Notes under the pieces: generated by a model | The model's database searches: none | Seen by the model: only the letters and a program-made list of their open reading frames with translations | Told to the model about the DNA's origin: nothing | Shown: positions 1 to 5,571 of the stretch, piece by piece | Numbering within the stretch: position 1 is the first letter of the stretch | How the letters are laid out: each line of letters opens with the position of its first letter | Made by a program: the position numbers and the translations under genes | Assembly (NCBI GenBank): GCA_964566545.1 | Contig: CAZMIX010000086.1 | Span: 1 to 5,571 of the forward strand | Source of the DNA: JAEYFP01 sp964566545 | GTDB taxonomy: Bacteria > Bacillota > Clostridia > Lachnospirales > Lachnospiraceae | Reading direction: 5' to 3' | Length of the DNA: 5,571 bases

Positions 1-2
1 GA

Positions 3-1037
3 ATCTGGGAGAAAGGAAAAATCCAATTACCATCTGAGATAATTGGATTATACGTAACTATATTGTTTGCAAGTATTTTCCTATTGAGCGGTTGCGGCAT
101 CTTCAAAAATGAAGATGCCCACACGGCTGACAATTTTGCGATAGAGAAGGAGGAACCTCAAGAGCAGGAAGCACTTGCGAAAGAGGGAGATGGTTCTGAA
201 CCGTCTGCATCTTCGGCTAAAGATATATCGGACTTCTTCAATATGGAGGGAACTTCTGATCGTCAAAAATATACACAGATTTTTTACAGTGAGTGTGAAG
301 AACTTTTTAAGAATGATGACGGAACTAAACAGGGTGATTTGGAATCAGACACCATTCAGTGGATCAATGCCAGCTATGCCATTTTAACGGAGTGGAACGG
401 CGATAACCGCAAACTGGTGGGTGGTCGGGAACGGAACGTGGAAAATGCTGTTTTTTTGCGAATACAGATGTTAGAGAGCTGGAATATTTACGACCGTGCT
501 TCAGCACAGGAGGCCATATTTAAGCTGGAACAGGGTGGGCACAGAAAGCAGTATCTGGAGTTGGTGGATGCTTTAGGCGATGAAGTGCTAAATCTTCCGG
601 AAGAAGAGTATAGGACGTTGCTGAGTGAAGGCGGTTTTCAATCCGAGGAGATAAGTCAACTGGTGATGCTTCAGAACATATATCGGGAGTATGGTGATAA
701 GGGGCTTTTGGCATGGGATTATTGCCGAGTGAATCAACTCTATGGTTGGGGGTATGTGGCAGGTTACTTTACTTTGGAGGAAACACTGGATGGTTCGTTG
801 GCTGCGTCTGAGGTGTTACAGGAAAACTTTTCCTCGTGGGATGATATGGCATATAATTATCTTTATGGGCTGTACTACTGGCGAGGCGAAGATCCGGAAA
901 ATACCTATACCGACTCCTATAAAAGAACTAAAATATATGAGAGTATGAAAAAGTTAGATAACAGTCCTTACGCATTAGATTTTAAGATGGAACTGGAGAA
1001 AAATTGGGAGTCTCCTCTAACCAGTGATGGTTTGTAG
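3..1037 (+). CDS. DUF1266-domain lipoprotein, 5' end outside the window
   Basis: The reading frame is open from the left edge to the TAG at 1035-1037. The first possible start inside the window is TTG at 63, but it would fall in the middle of the hydrophobic stretch and has no ribosome binding site, so the real start is probably upstream. Residues encoded before it (IWEKGKIQLPSEIIGLYVTI) continue into LFASIFLLSGC, giving a charged region, a hydrophobic core and a lipobox LSGC. The cysteine (residue 11 counted from the TTG) would be lipidated, anchoring the protein outside the membrane. An acidic, Ser-rich linker (about 15-55) precedes a DUF1266-like domain. Marks of that family are the early block NASYAILTEWNGDNRKLVGG (102-121), LEQGGHR (155-161), and the late block with AWDYCRVNQLYGWGYVAGY (217-235) and FSSWDDMAYNYLYGLYYW (256-273). 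The biochemical role of DUF1266 is unknown. Family recognition is by eye from remembered motifs. Confidence 0.82.
   Translation: MWEKGKIQLPSEIIGLYVTILFASIFLLSGCGIFKNEDAHTADNFAIEKEEPQEQEALAKEGDGSEPSASSAKDISDFFNMEGTSDRQKYTQIFYSECEELFKNDDGTKQGDLESDTIQWINASYAILTEWNGDNRKLVGGRERNVENAVFLRIQMLESWNIYDRASAQEAIFKLEQGGHRKQYLELVDALGDEVLNLPEEEYRTLLSEGGFQSEEISQLVMLQNIYREYGDKGLLAWDYCRVNQLYGWGYVAGYFTLEETLDGSLAASEVLQENFSSWDDMAYNYLYGLYYWRGEDPENTYTDSYKRTKIYESMKKLDNSPYALDFKMELEKNWESPLTSDGL
20..49. repeat. perfect 10-bp inverted repeat with 10-base loop
   Basis: Bases 20-29 (AATCCAATTA) and 40-49 (TAATTGGATT) are exact reverse complements separated by ten bases. If the lipoprotein gene starts upstream, the repeat lies within the codons just before the signal-peptide core. 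If it starts at the TTG at 63, the repeat is in the 5' leader. It has no T-tract, so it does not look like a terminator. It may be chance in AT-rich DNA or a regulator site; no function is assigned. Confidence 0.5.
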
Positions 1038-1061
1038 GTGGTACTATGGATGAATGTGGTG

Positions 1062-1090
1062 AACAGCAAGTTGGATGAGCTTGCTGTTTT
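1062..1090 (+). terminator. modest Rho-independent terminator after the lipoprotein gene
   Basis: A perfect 9-bp stem, AACAGCAAG (1062-1070) with CTTGCTGTT (1080-1088), encloses a nine-base loop and runs straight into a short T-run (1087-1090). It lies 25 bases after the lipoprotein stop codon, where a terminator is expected. The stem is only moderately GC-rich and the T-run is short, so termination may be partial. Confidence 0.55.
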
Positions 1091-1100
1091 CAAATATAAT
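1071..1100 (+). promoter_or_regulatory. candidate promoter of the DUF4317 gene
   Basis: A perfect -10 box TATAAT sits at 1095-1100. The best upstream partner is TTGGAT at 1071-1076 with an 18-base spacer, matching only three of six consensus positions. It falls in the loop of the preceding hairpin, between the terminator and the next gene, and would give a leader of about 30 bases before the ATG at 1138. This is inference from box similarity only. Confidence 0.4.
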
Positions 1101-1137
1101 GAGTCAGTAAAATTTTATTTTAAAGGAGTATAAATAA

Positions 1138-1779
1138 ATGGGGAATATAAATCGAGAAGATATGCTTGAGCTGACGCGACGTATGACTTTGAAGAGGAAT
1201 TGCTTTAGCCGGATTGCCGGTGCGTATTTTGACGAAGAAGGGTATGTGGAAGGAACCTTCAATCAGCATTTTCAGAAGCTGTCGGGAAAAGACCAGCAGA
1301 TCAATCTTGATATTGCAAAGGCAATTCCTTTTTCAGAAACGAATGTACAGCTGAAAGAGGTGCGGTTTCGCCCGGAAGATGAAAAGCCGGGGAGCATGTG
1401 GACGCTTCTTATGGCTCTTAAAGAATGTGGATTGAAGAATGATGCGCTGTTGGATGTGCTTTATGAAGCCTTTGGAGAAAAATATAAGGCGGCGGAACCG
1501 TATGCAGTCTATTTTTTTTATGGAAATTACGATATTCCGTTAAAGGGAAGTGATGGGGAAAGCCAGTGGGAGTCCGAGGAAGTATACTCATTTCTGATAG
1601 GTGCCGTCTGCCCGGTGAGCGGGGATTATGAGTTGGGGACGCCGGATTGCGGCTTCCTATTTCCCGCTTTTAAAGACAGAAGTAGTGACTGTCACAGGAT
1701 GAATGTGTATCAGGCCGAAGAATCATTTCGAAATCGTATAAAGGACATATTATTTGTATCGTGCAACACAGGAGAATAA
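1138..1779 (+). CDS. DUF4317-family protein, short form
   Basis: This 213-residue protein has no signal peptide or membrane segment, so it is probably cytoplasmic. The ATG start is supported by AAAGGAG at 1122-1128, nine bases upstream. It resembles the N-terminal part of DUF4317 proteins: the opening INREDMLELTRRMTLKRNCF then SRIAGAYFDEEG (4-35), the block YAVYFFYGNYDIPLKGSDG (122-140), EEVYSFLIGAVCPV (147-160), and CGFLFPAFKDRSSDCH (171-186). No function is known for the family as far as I can say. Many relatives, as I recall them, are nearly twice as long; this one stops about 28 residues after the FPAFKDRS block, with the tail SFRNRIKDILFVSCNTGE. It may be a natural short subfamily or a gene cut at the boundary of the following operon. 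It appears to be expressed alone: the next promoter begins 17 bases after its stop. Confidence 0.75.
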   Translation: MGNINREDMLELTRRMTLKRNCFSRIAGAYFDEEGYVEGTFNQHFQKLSGKDQQINLDIAKAIPFSETNVQLKEVRFRPEDEKPGSMWTLLMALKECGLKNDALLDVLYEAFGEKYKAAEPYAVYFFYGNYDIPLKGSDGESQWESEEVYSFLIGAVCPVSGDYELGTPDCGFLFPAFKDRSSDCHRMNVYQAEESFRNRIKDILFVSCNTGE

Positions 1780-1796
1780 GGTACGAATAATTTTAC

Positions 1797-1825
1797 TTGA
1801 CACGGCTCTTTCTCAGTATTAAAAT
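1797..1825 (+). promoter_or_regulatory. strong sigma-A-type promoter of the tetR-ABC operon
   Basis: A perfect -35 box TTGACA (1797-1802) is followed by a 17-base spacer and the -10 box TAAAAT (1820-1825), which matches five of six consensus positions. Transcription should begin near 1832. The spacing and boxes are close to ideal, so the promoter is expected to be strong when free of repressor. It lies directly upstream of the TetR-family gene and overlaps the large inverted repeat that begins at 1823. Confidence 0.8.
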
Positions 1826-1861
1826 CTATATGACTAATAAAAACTATTGGTCATATAGATT
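1823..1861. promoter_or_regulatory. palindromic operator for the TetR-family regulator
   Basis: Bases 1823-1839 and 1845-1861 form an inverted repeat with 17-bp arms, a five-base centre (1840-1844) and one mismatch (T1835 opposite G1849, which would still pair as U-G in RNA). The core reads TGACTAATA on the left and TATTGGTCA on the right. The repeat covers the end of the -10 box and the predicted transcription start, then ends next to the ribosome binding site. A bound dimer would block RNA polymerase. This is the usual arrangement for TetR autoregulation; binding itself is inferred. Confidence 0.75.
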
Positions 1862-1867
1862 GGAGGG
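1862..1867 (+). promoter_or_regulatory. ribosome binding site of the TetR-family gene
   Basis: GGAGGG lies six bases before the ATG at 1874 and immediately next to the right arm of the operator. It firmly fixes the start of the regulator gene. Confidence 0.85.
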
Positions 1868-1873
1868 AATCAA

Positions 1874-2470
1874 ATGCCAAGGTTCCGCGAAAGTGAAAAA
1901 GAAATCATACAAGAGAAACTATATTCCGAGGGAGAACGCCTTTTTACCCTTTACGGAATAAAAAAAGTAACAGTGGATGATTTGGCCAAAGCAGCAGGGA
2001 TAGCAAAAGGTTCGTTCTACGCTTTTTATACTAACAAAGAGCATTTATATATGGACATTTTAGGAAACCTGCAAAAAAAATTATGGGAAAATAGGAACGG
2101 TTTTCTTGAAGAAAATCGTTCGCTGACGCCAAAGGAACTGACAAAGCAAGTTGTTTTATGGTTGTTTAGCCAACTGCAAAAATACCCTTTGCTTTTACAA
2201 TATGATGGGGAAACGACAGATTATCTCTTTCGCAAATTACCTAAAGAAGTTATGGAAGCACATACAAAAGAGGATGGAAAAGAGCTTGAAATATTACAGG
2301 AATATGGTGTTCGCTTCAAACATGGAGTAGAGCTTACAACAAGTGTCTTTCAAGTGCTTGCTATCACTTTTTTAAGTTTACAGAATGACAAGAATATGGA
2401 CCATGCGGCAGTGATGGAAATTATGTTGAATGGCATAATTAACGAGATTGTAAGTGATGAAAATGATTAG
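1874..2470 (+). CDS. TetR/AcrR-family transcriptional regulator
   Basis: The 198-residue product has the usual size of TetR repressors. The N-terminal DNA-binding domain is clear: a first helix region with LYSEGERLFTLYGIKKVTVD (17-36), the helix-turn-helix VDDLAKAAGIAKGSFYAFY (34-52), and the typical continuation NKEHLYMDIL (54-63). The remaining all-helical part (about 70-198) would bind a ligand and dimerise; its sequence does not reveal the ligand. The gene is first in an operon with an ABC ATPase and two permeases, and its own promoter carries a long palindrome, so it most likely represses its own operon and is released by a compound the transporter handles. Its last 14 bases overlap the ATPase gene. 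The family call is firm; repressor action and inducer are inferred. Confidence 0.93.
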   Translation: MPRFRESEKEIIQEKLYSEGERLFTLYGIKKVTVDDLAKAAGIAKGSFYAFYTNKEHLYMDILGNLQKKLWENRNGFLEENRSLTPKELTKQVVLWLFSQLQKYPLLLQYDGETTDYLFRKLPKEVMEAHTKEDGKELEILQEYGVRFKHGVELTTSVFQVLAITFLSLQNDKNMDHAAVMEIMLNGIINEIVSDEND

Positions 2471-3317
2471 TGTGCAAGATGTTTATTTAAAATACCCCGG
2501 CTCAAAAGCAGATACCATACAAGGCATTACGTTTGATGTGAAACAAGGCGAAATATTTGGTTTTCTCGGGCCGTCCGGTGCCGGAAAAAGTACCATGCAA
2601 AAAATATTGACGGGCGTCCTTCGTGACTACCGTGGAAATGTCCGTGTTTTTGACAGTGAGGTTAAAAACAGGACAAGCGATTACTACGAGAGAATAGGTG
2701 TTGATTTTGAGTTTCCTAATTTCTACGGTAAATTTACAGCACTTGAAAATCTCAGGTATTTTGCTTCTTTATACTCGGCAACAGCAGTAGACCCTATGAC
2801 GCTGCTTAAAAAAGTCGGTCTTGAAAATGACGCCGATAAAAAAGTATCAAGCTATTCAAAGGGAATGAAAATGCGGCTAGGCTTTGTACGCTGCCTCATG
2901 CACAATCCGGAACTGCTTTTTTTGGATGAACCGACAAGCGGCCTAGATCCTGCCAATGCAAGGATATTAAAGGACATGATTTTGGAACAAAAAAAGATAG
3001 GGAAAACGGTCATTTTGACGACTCATAACATGCATGACGCGGAGGAACTTTGCGACCATGTAGCTTTTATTGTAGATGGAAAGGTAAAAGTCATGGATAC
3101 CCCTCATGCGTTGCGGCAAAGCGAAGCAAACACAAAAGTGGAGTATCGCTTTGTTACAAATGGGCGTGAAATGAAAAAAACCTGTTTGCTTGCGGAACTT
3201 GGTGCAACGGCGGATTTCCAGTCCGCGCTCAAGGCAGGAACACTGAAAAGTATTCACTCAAAGGAGCAGACACTTGAAGATGTGTTTATCTCGCTGACAG
3301 GCAGGTGCTTACAATGA
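2457..3317 (+). CDS. ABC transporter ATP-binding protein (ABC-2 exporter type)
   Basis: This 286-residue ATPase powers the two permeases encoded downstream. Visible motifs are Walker A GPSGAGKST (38-46), a signature variant SYSKGM (132-137) in place of LSGGQ, Walker B LLFLDEP with catalytic Glu158 (152-159), D-loop SGLD (161-164) and H-loop His190 in TTHNM. The C-terminal TLEDVFISLTGR (272-283) is typical of DrrA-like exporter ATPases. The expected Q-loop region reads GVDFEFPNFY (81-90), with acidic residues and no glutamine. I chose ATG at 2457; GTG at 2454 and ATG at 2463 are alternatives. None has a clear Shine-Dalgarno sequence, and the start lies inside the end of the tetR gene (14-base overlap), so translation is probably coupled. 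The next gene overlaps by ATGA. Export of a drug or toxic compound is likely; the substrate is unknown. Confidence 0.93.
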   Translation: MKMISVQDVYLKYPGSKADTIQGITFDVKQGEIFGFLGPSGAGKSTMQKILTGVLRDYRGNVRVFDSEVKNRTSDYYERIGVDFEFPNFYGKFTALENLRYFASLYSATAVDPMTLLKKVGLENDADKKVSSYSKGMKMRLGFVRCLMHNPELLFLDEPTSGLDPANARILKDMILEQKKIGKTVILTTHNMHDAEELCDHVAFIVDGKVKVMDTPHALRQSEANTKVEYRFVTNGREMKKTCLLAELGATADFQSALKAGTLKSIHSKEQTLEDVFISLTGRCLQ

Positions 3318-4015
3318 GATTTCTTTTGACACTGATCAATGACATTCGATATCAATTTAAATACGGATTTTATTTTTTATATGTGTTTTTCAGCGTAATT
3401 TATGTCGCGATATTGTTCCTGTGTCCTGCTGAATACAGAAAAGTTGTTGCATCTATTATTGTCTTGACCGATCCCGCAATGCTCGGCAGCTTCTTTATCG
3501 GTGCAATATGGCTGTTAGAGAAGGGGGAGGGTTTGCATAGCTATTGGGGCATTTCTCCGTTGCGCCCGATAGAATATATTTTATCAAAAGCCATATCACT
3601 GGCGATTATTTCTACCATATCGGCCGACCTTATTGTAATATTTGGGTTAAGAATAAATGTGAATTACTTTGTGTTGTCTATAAGCATATTCACAAGCTCA
3701 ATGATATTCACAATGATAGGCTTGCTGCTTGCCTCTTATGCAAGAAGTGTTAATCAGTATATGCTGCTTGTGTCACCGCTTGAAATTGTCGTAACAGTTC
3801 CCCCGATATTAGCGGTATTTGGCATTACACATCCGGTTTTTAATACAATTCCAGGTATGGCTCTATGGCGCATGATCAGTTATTCTATTGGCGTGGTTGA
3901 AAGCATGGGAGTATGGCCATATTTTATTCTCATCTTTTGGTTTGGAATTGTGCTGCTTTTGGCATCTGGCCGTATTCCAAAGGCAATGCAAGCAGACGGG
4001 GGCGAGAAAGTTTGA
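3314..4015 (+). CDS. ABC-2 type permease subunit 1
   Basis: This 233-residue membrane protein has about six hydrophobic segments (near residues 18-38, 45-68, 90-112, 118-142, 150-171 and 203-218), as expected for a half-size ABC-2 permease. I chose ATG at 3314, which overlaps the ATPase stop as ATGA and has CAGGTG eight bases upstream; GTG at 3305 is a less likely alternative. Between helices 2 and 3 it carries LLEKGEGLHSYWGISPLRP (67-85), a cytoplasmic-loop motif also found in the next permease, so the two look like paralogous partners. Together with the ATPase they should form an exporter. The arrangement of one ATPase and two different permeases resembles the mycobacterial Rv2686c-Rv2688c fluoroquinolone exporter, but similarity of substrate is not shown. 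Confidence 0.88.
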   Translation: MRFLLTLINDIRYQFKYGFYFLYVFFSVIYVAILFLCPAEYRKVVASIIVLTDPAMLGSFFIGAIWLLEKGEGLHSYWGISPLRPIEYILSKAISLAIISTISADLIVIFGLRINVNYFVLSISIFTSSMIFTMIGLLLASYARSVNQYMLLVSPLEIVVTVPPILAVFGITHPVFNTIPGMALWRMISYSIGVVESMGVWPYFILIFWFGIVLLLASGRIPKAMQADGGEKV

Positions 4016-4722
4016 AGCAAACAGTAAAGCTATTTCAGATAGGATTAAAACAGATTTCGAAAGATGGAATGTTACTTGTGCTGTTACCGGCACCGATTTT
4101 GGTAGGGCTGGTTTTCAAATTTGCCGTTCCTTATGCAAACGGTATATTGGAAGATCAAATTTCCTTTTCGCTGTCACCGTGGTATGGCATTGTAGACGGT
4201 ATGCTTGTTTGCCTAACGCCAATGTTTGCGGCAATGGTATCCGCTTTTTTGCTTCTTGAAGAACGGGACGAGGGCATAAGCTCGTTTTATCAAATAACAC
4301 CGGCCGGAGGTTATTCTTATTTAGTGGCGCGTATCGGTATTCCAATCATATGGGCATTTGCAATTACGATTTTAGCAACAGGAATTTTTCGAATTTCAGG
4401 GATTTCTGTTATCACCGTTTTATCAAGTTCATTCCTGAGCGCCCTAACAGGCATATCCTTAGCAATGATTGTGGTATCTTTGGCCGGCAACCGTGTGGAG
4501 GGACTTGCTGTGTCAAAACTTATGGGGCTTTTTTTCCTGGGGCTTATTGCCGTTTGGTTTATCCCCGCCCCATATTCGTACTTATCTGCATTTCTTCCGT
4601 CATTTTGGATTGGAAAGCTCATAATGGACGGAACAAATGTATTTTCGTTTGTTCTTGGCCTATTCTCCTGCTTTATATGGATTATTGTTTTTACAAGGAA
4701 GTTTTTGCACCGGATCAATTAG
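4012..4722 (+). CDS. ABC-2 type permease subunit 2, TTG start
   Basis: This 236-residue membrane protein has about six hydrophobic segments (near 20-40, 58-82, 103-123, 131-157, 168-187 and 208-226). I chose TTG at 4012: it overlaps the stop of permease 1 as TTGA, gives the natural N-terminus MKQTVKLFQIGLKQI, and is preceded by a purine-rich GGGGGCGAG. The frame stays open further upstream, but a longer start would lie deep inside permease 1. The loop after helix 2 reads LLEERDEGISSFYQITPAGG (81-100), matching the same motif in permease 1, which supports a heterodimeric transporter. It is the last gene of the operon. No convincing terminator follows. Substrate is unknown. Confidence 0.88.
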   Translation: MKQTVKLFQIGLKQISKDGMLLVLLPAPILVGLVFKFAVPYANGILEDQISFSLSPWYGIVDGMLVCLTPMFAAMVSAFLLLEERDEGISSFYQITPAGGYSYLVARIGIPIIWAFAITILATGIFRISGISVITVLSSSFLSALTGISLAMIVVSLAGNRVEGLAVSKLMGLFFLGLIAVWFIPAPYSYLSAFLPSFWIGKLIMDGTNVFSFVLGLFSCFIWIIVFTRKFLHRIN

Positions 4723-4728
4723 ATTTAA

Positions 4729-4757
4729 ATTAGTCATCGATCCTATAATGTCATATA
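4729..4757. promoter_or_regulatory. possible operator half-sites and -10 box after the operon
   Basis: ATTAGTCAT (4729-4737) is the exact reverse complement of bases 1830-1838 in the tetR operator, and GTCATATA (4750-4757) equals bases 1850-1857 of its right arm. Both are in the same orientation, 17 bases apart. A TATAAT lies between them (4744-4749) but has no good -35 box. This could be a weak second site for the regulator controlling the downstream gene, or chance in AT-rich DNA. Confidence 0.25.
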
Positions 4758-4763
4758 ACAGGT

Positions 4764-5571
4764 ATGGCAACATTCAATGCTTTTCTAATGTTAAACGTAA
4801 AATTTCTTATGGGACCGGCAGAGTGTAATGACAGAAATATTCCTTCCTACAGTGCTGACTTTCTGACTGGACTTGGGAAGGCAATGGGTGAGGAAATTGT
4901 ATGCGCTCAGATGGACGAGGTGAAGAAGCAGCCCCTTCCGATTTATTTTATTGCTTCCGGCGGGGCAGAACAGGGGTTTAAGGAGGCTCACATACAGACA
5001 GCGGAACCTTATATTCTGCTTACAACGCCAGGGTATAATTCTCTGGCGGCGGCGATGGAGATTATGGGGTATCTTCAGGAGCATGGCCTTCGGGGGGAAA
5101 TACTGCACGGNNNNNNNNNNCCTGCCCTGCGTATACATCAGTGCCAAAAACGAGGCGGAGGCAAAAGAAAAGCTAAACGGTATGAAACTTGGATGTTTTG
5201 GGACTCCGGGCGGACTGATTGCAAGCGATGCTGACTTTGACAAGGTGAAGAAGGCAGGAAATATGCAGATGATACTTTTTGATCTGGAGGAGTTGGTTGA
5301 GGAATATAGTAAAGGCGGGTATATCGATAATAAATATACGGAAGAGCTGAAAAATAAGAATTACAACCCGGATGAAGTTGAAAAAGCGCTCAATGTATAT
5401 GGCGCGCTGAAACGACTGATAGAAAAATATCATTTAAATGCAGTGACTGTGAAATGCTTTGATCTGTTGGATATGATCCATACGACAGGCTGTCTTGCCC
5501 TGGCAATCTTAAATGCCGAGGGAATCCCGGCAGCCTGCGAGGGGGATCAGAAAAGCATGATCAGTATGGCG
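4764..5571 (+). CDS. fucose/arabinose isomerase-like protein (COG2407-like), gapped and 3' partial
   Basis: Two coding stretches belong to one gene. The first (4764-5110) includes NVKFLMGPAECNDRN (11-25), PIYFIASGGAEQGFKE (59-74) and EPYILLTTPGYNSLAAAMEI (81-100), ending GEILHG. The second (5122-5571, different frame) includes LNGMKLGCFGTPGGLIASD (18-36), VTVKCFDLL (109-117), TTGCLALAILNAEGIPAACEGD (121-142). The TGCLALA...ACEGD block is what I recall from L-fucose isomerase-like proteins; its acidic residues probably lie at the metal or active site. A sugar isomerase or related role is likely, but the sugar is unknown. The frame change is across a 10-N assembly gap, not a proven frameshift. 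The gene runs off the right edge. The start is uncertain: ATG at 4764 has AGG only one base away, and ATG at 4788, which fits the family N-terminus better, has no ribosome binding site. Confidence 0.75.
5111..5120. other. assembly gap (10 N)
   Basis: Ten undetermined bases interrupt the isomerase-like gene. Coding continues on both sides of the gap but in different frames. For the two halves to join in frame, the missing stretch must be a multiple of three, so ten is a placeholder length or an error. Residues between GEILHG and LPCVYIS of the protein are therefore missing. Confidence 0.95.

Noticed and set aside
63..65. TTG at 63 as the real start of the lipoprotein gene
   Set aside because: It leaves only ten residues before the lipobox cysteine with no positive charge, and the frame is open to the window edge; a complete signal peptide appears only if translation starts further upstream.
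2967..3257. 96-residue - strand open frame opposite the ATPase
   Set aside because: It is fully antisense to conserved ATPase motifs, with no independent evidence of coding.
3913..4011. Longer version of permease 2 beginning at ATG 3913
   Set aside because: It would overlap about 100 bases of permease 1 and add a long unrelated N-terminus; TTG at 4012 fits the stop/start overlap and protein layout better.
4317..4718. 133-residue - strand frame and 127-residue + strand frame within permease 2
   Set aside because: Both overlap a well-supported membrane protein in other frames, with no ribosome binding site or recognisable domain.
4712..4743. GGATC (4712-4716) and GATCC (4739-4743) as a terminator stem after the operon
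   Set aside because: The five-base arms are 22 bases apart, with no T-run after them; too weak to call a terminator.
4791..5243. 150-residue open frame on the - strand
   Set aside because: It runs antisense to the isomerase-like gene, spans the N gap, and shows no family motifs; a shadow of the real gene.

Overview
The window looks like chromosomal DNA from a low-to-moderate GC Firmicute, most likely an anaerobic gut Clostridium or Lachnospiraceae-type bacterium. The reasons are the strong AGGAGG-type ribosome binding sites, the sigma-A-like promoter boxes, a DUF4317 protein (a family I associate with Clostridia), and the general protein style. No species can be named from the sequence. All recognised genes lie on the + strand.

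Left part (1-1779): the window opens inside a DUF1266 lipoprotein gene whose true start lies left of the window. A modest hairpin terminator and a candidate promoter follow. Next comes a short cytoplasmic DUF4317-family protein of unknown function, with a good ribosome binding site.

Middle (about 1797-4722): a compact four-gene operon encodes a TetR-family repressor, an ABC ATPase and two six-helix ABC-2 type permeases. It starts from a near-consensus promoter (TTGACA, 17 bases, TAAAAT). A 17-bp-arm inverted repeat overlaps the -10 box and the predicted transcription start, which is the classic layout of a self-repressed TetR-controlled exporter. The genes overlap by 14, 4 and 4 bases, so they are probably translationally coupled. 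The ATPase would pair with a heterodimer of the two permeases to export (or, less likely, import) an unknown compound that also acts as inducer. The layout resembles the mycobacterial Rv2686c-Rv2688c fluoroquinolone exporter, but the substrate cannot be read from sequence.

Right part (about 4764-5571): a gene for a protein related to L-fucose/L-arabinose isomerases (COG2407-like) runs off the right edge. It is interrupted by a 10-N assembly gap at 5111-5120, across which the reading frame changes. This is best explained by a gap of wrong nominal length, not a real frameshift. Its 5' end lacks a convincing ribosome binding site and lies just after the exporter operon, so its start, or an insertion junction there, deserves a look.

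I see no RNA genes, CRISPR arrays, transposases or integrases. The most informative signal is the tetR operator/promoter, together with a 9-bp copy of its half-site just after the operon.
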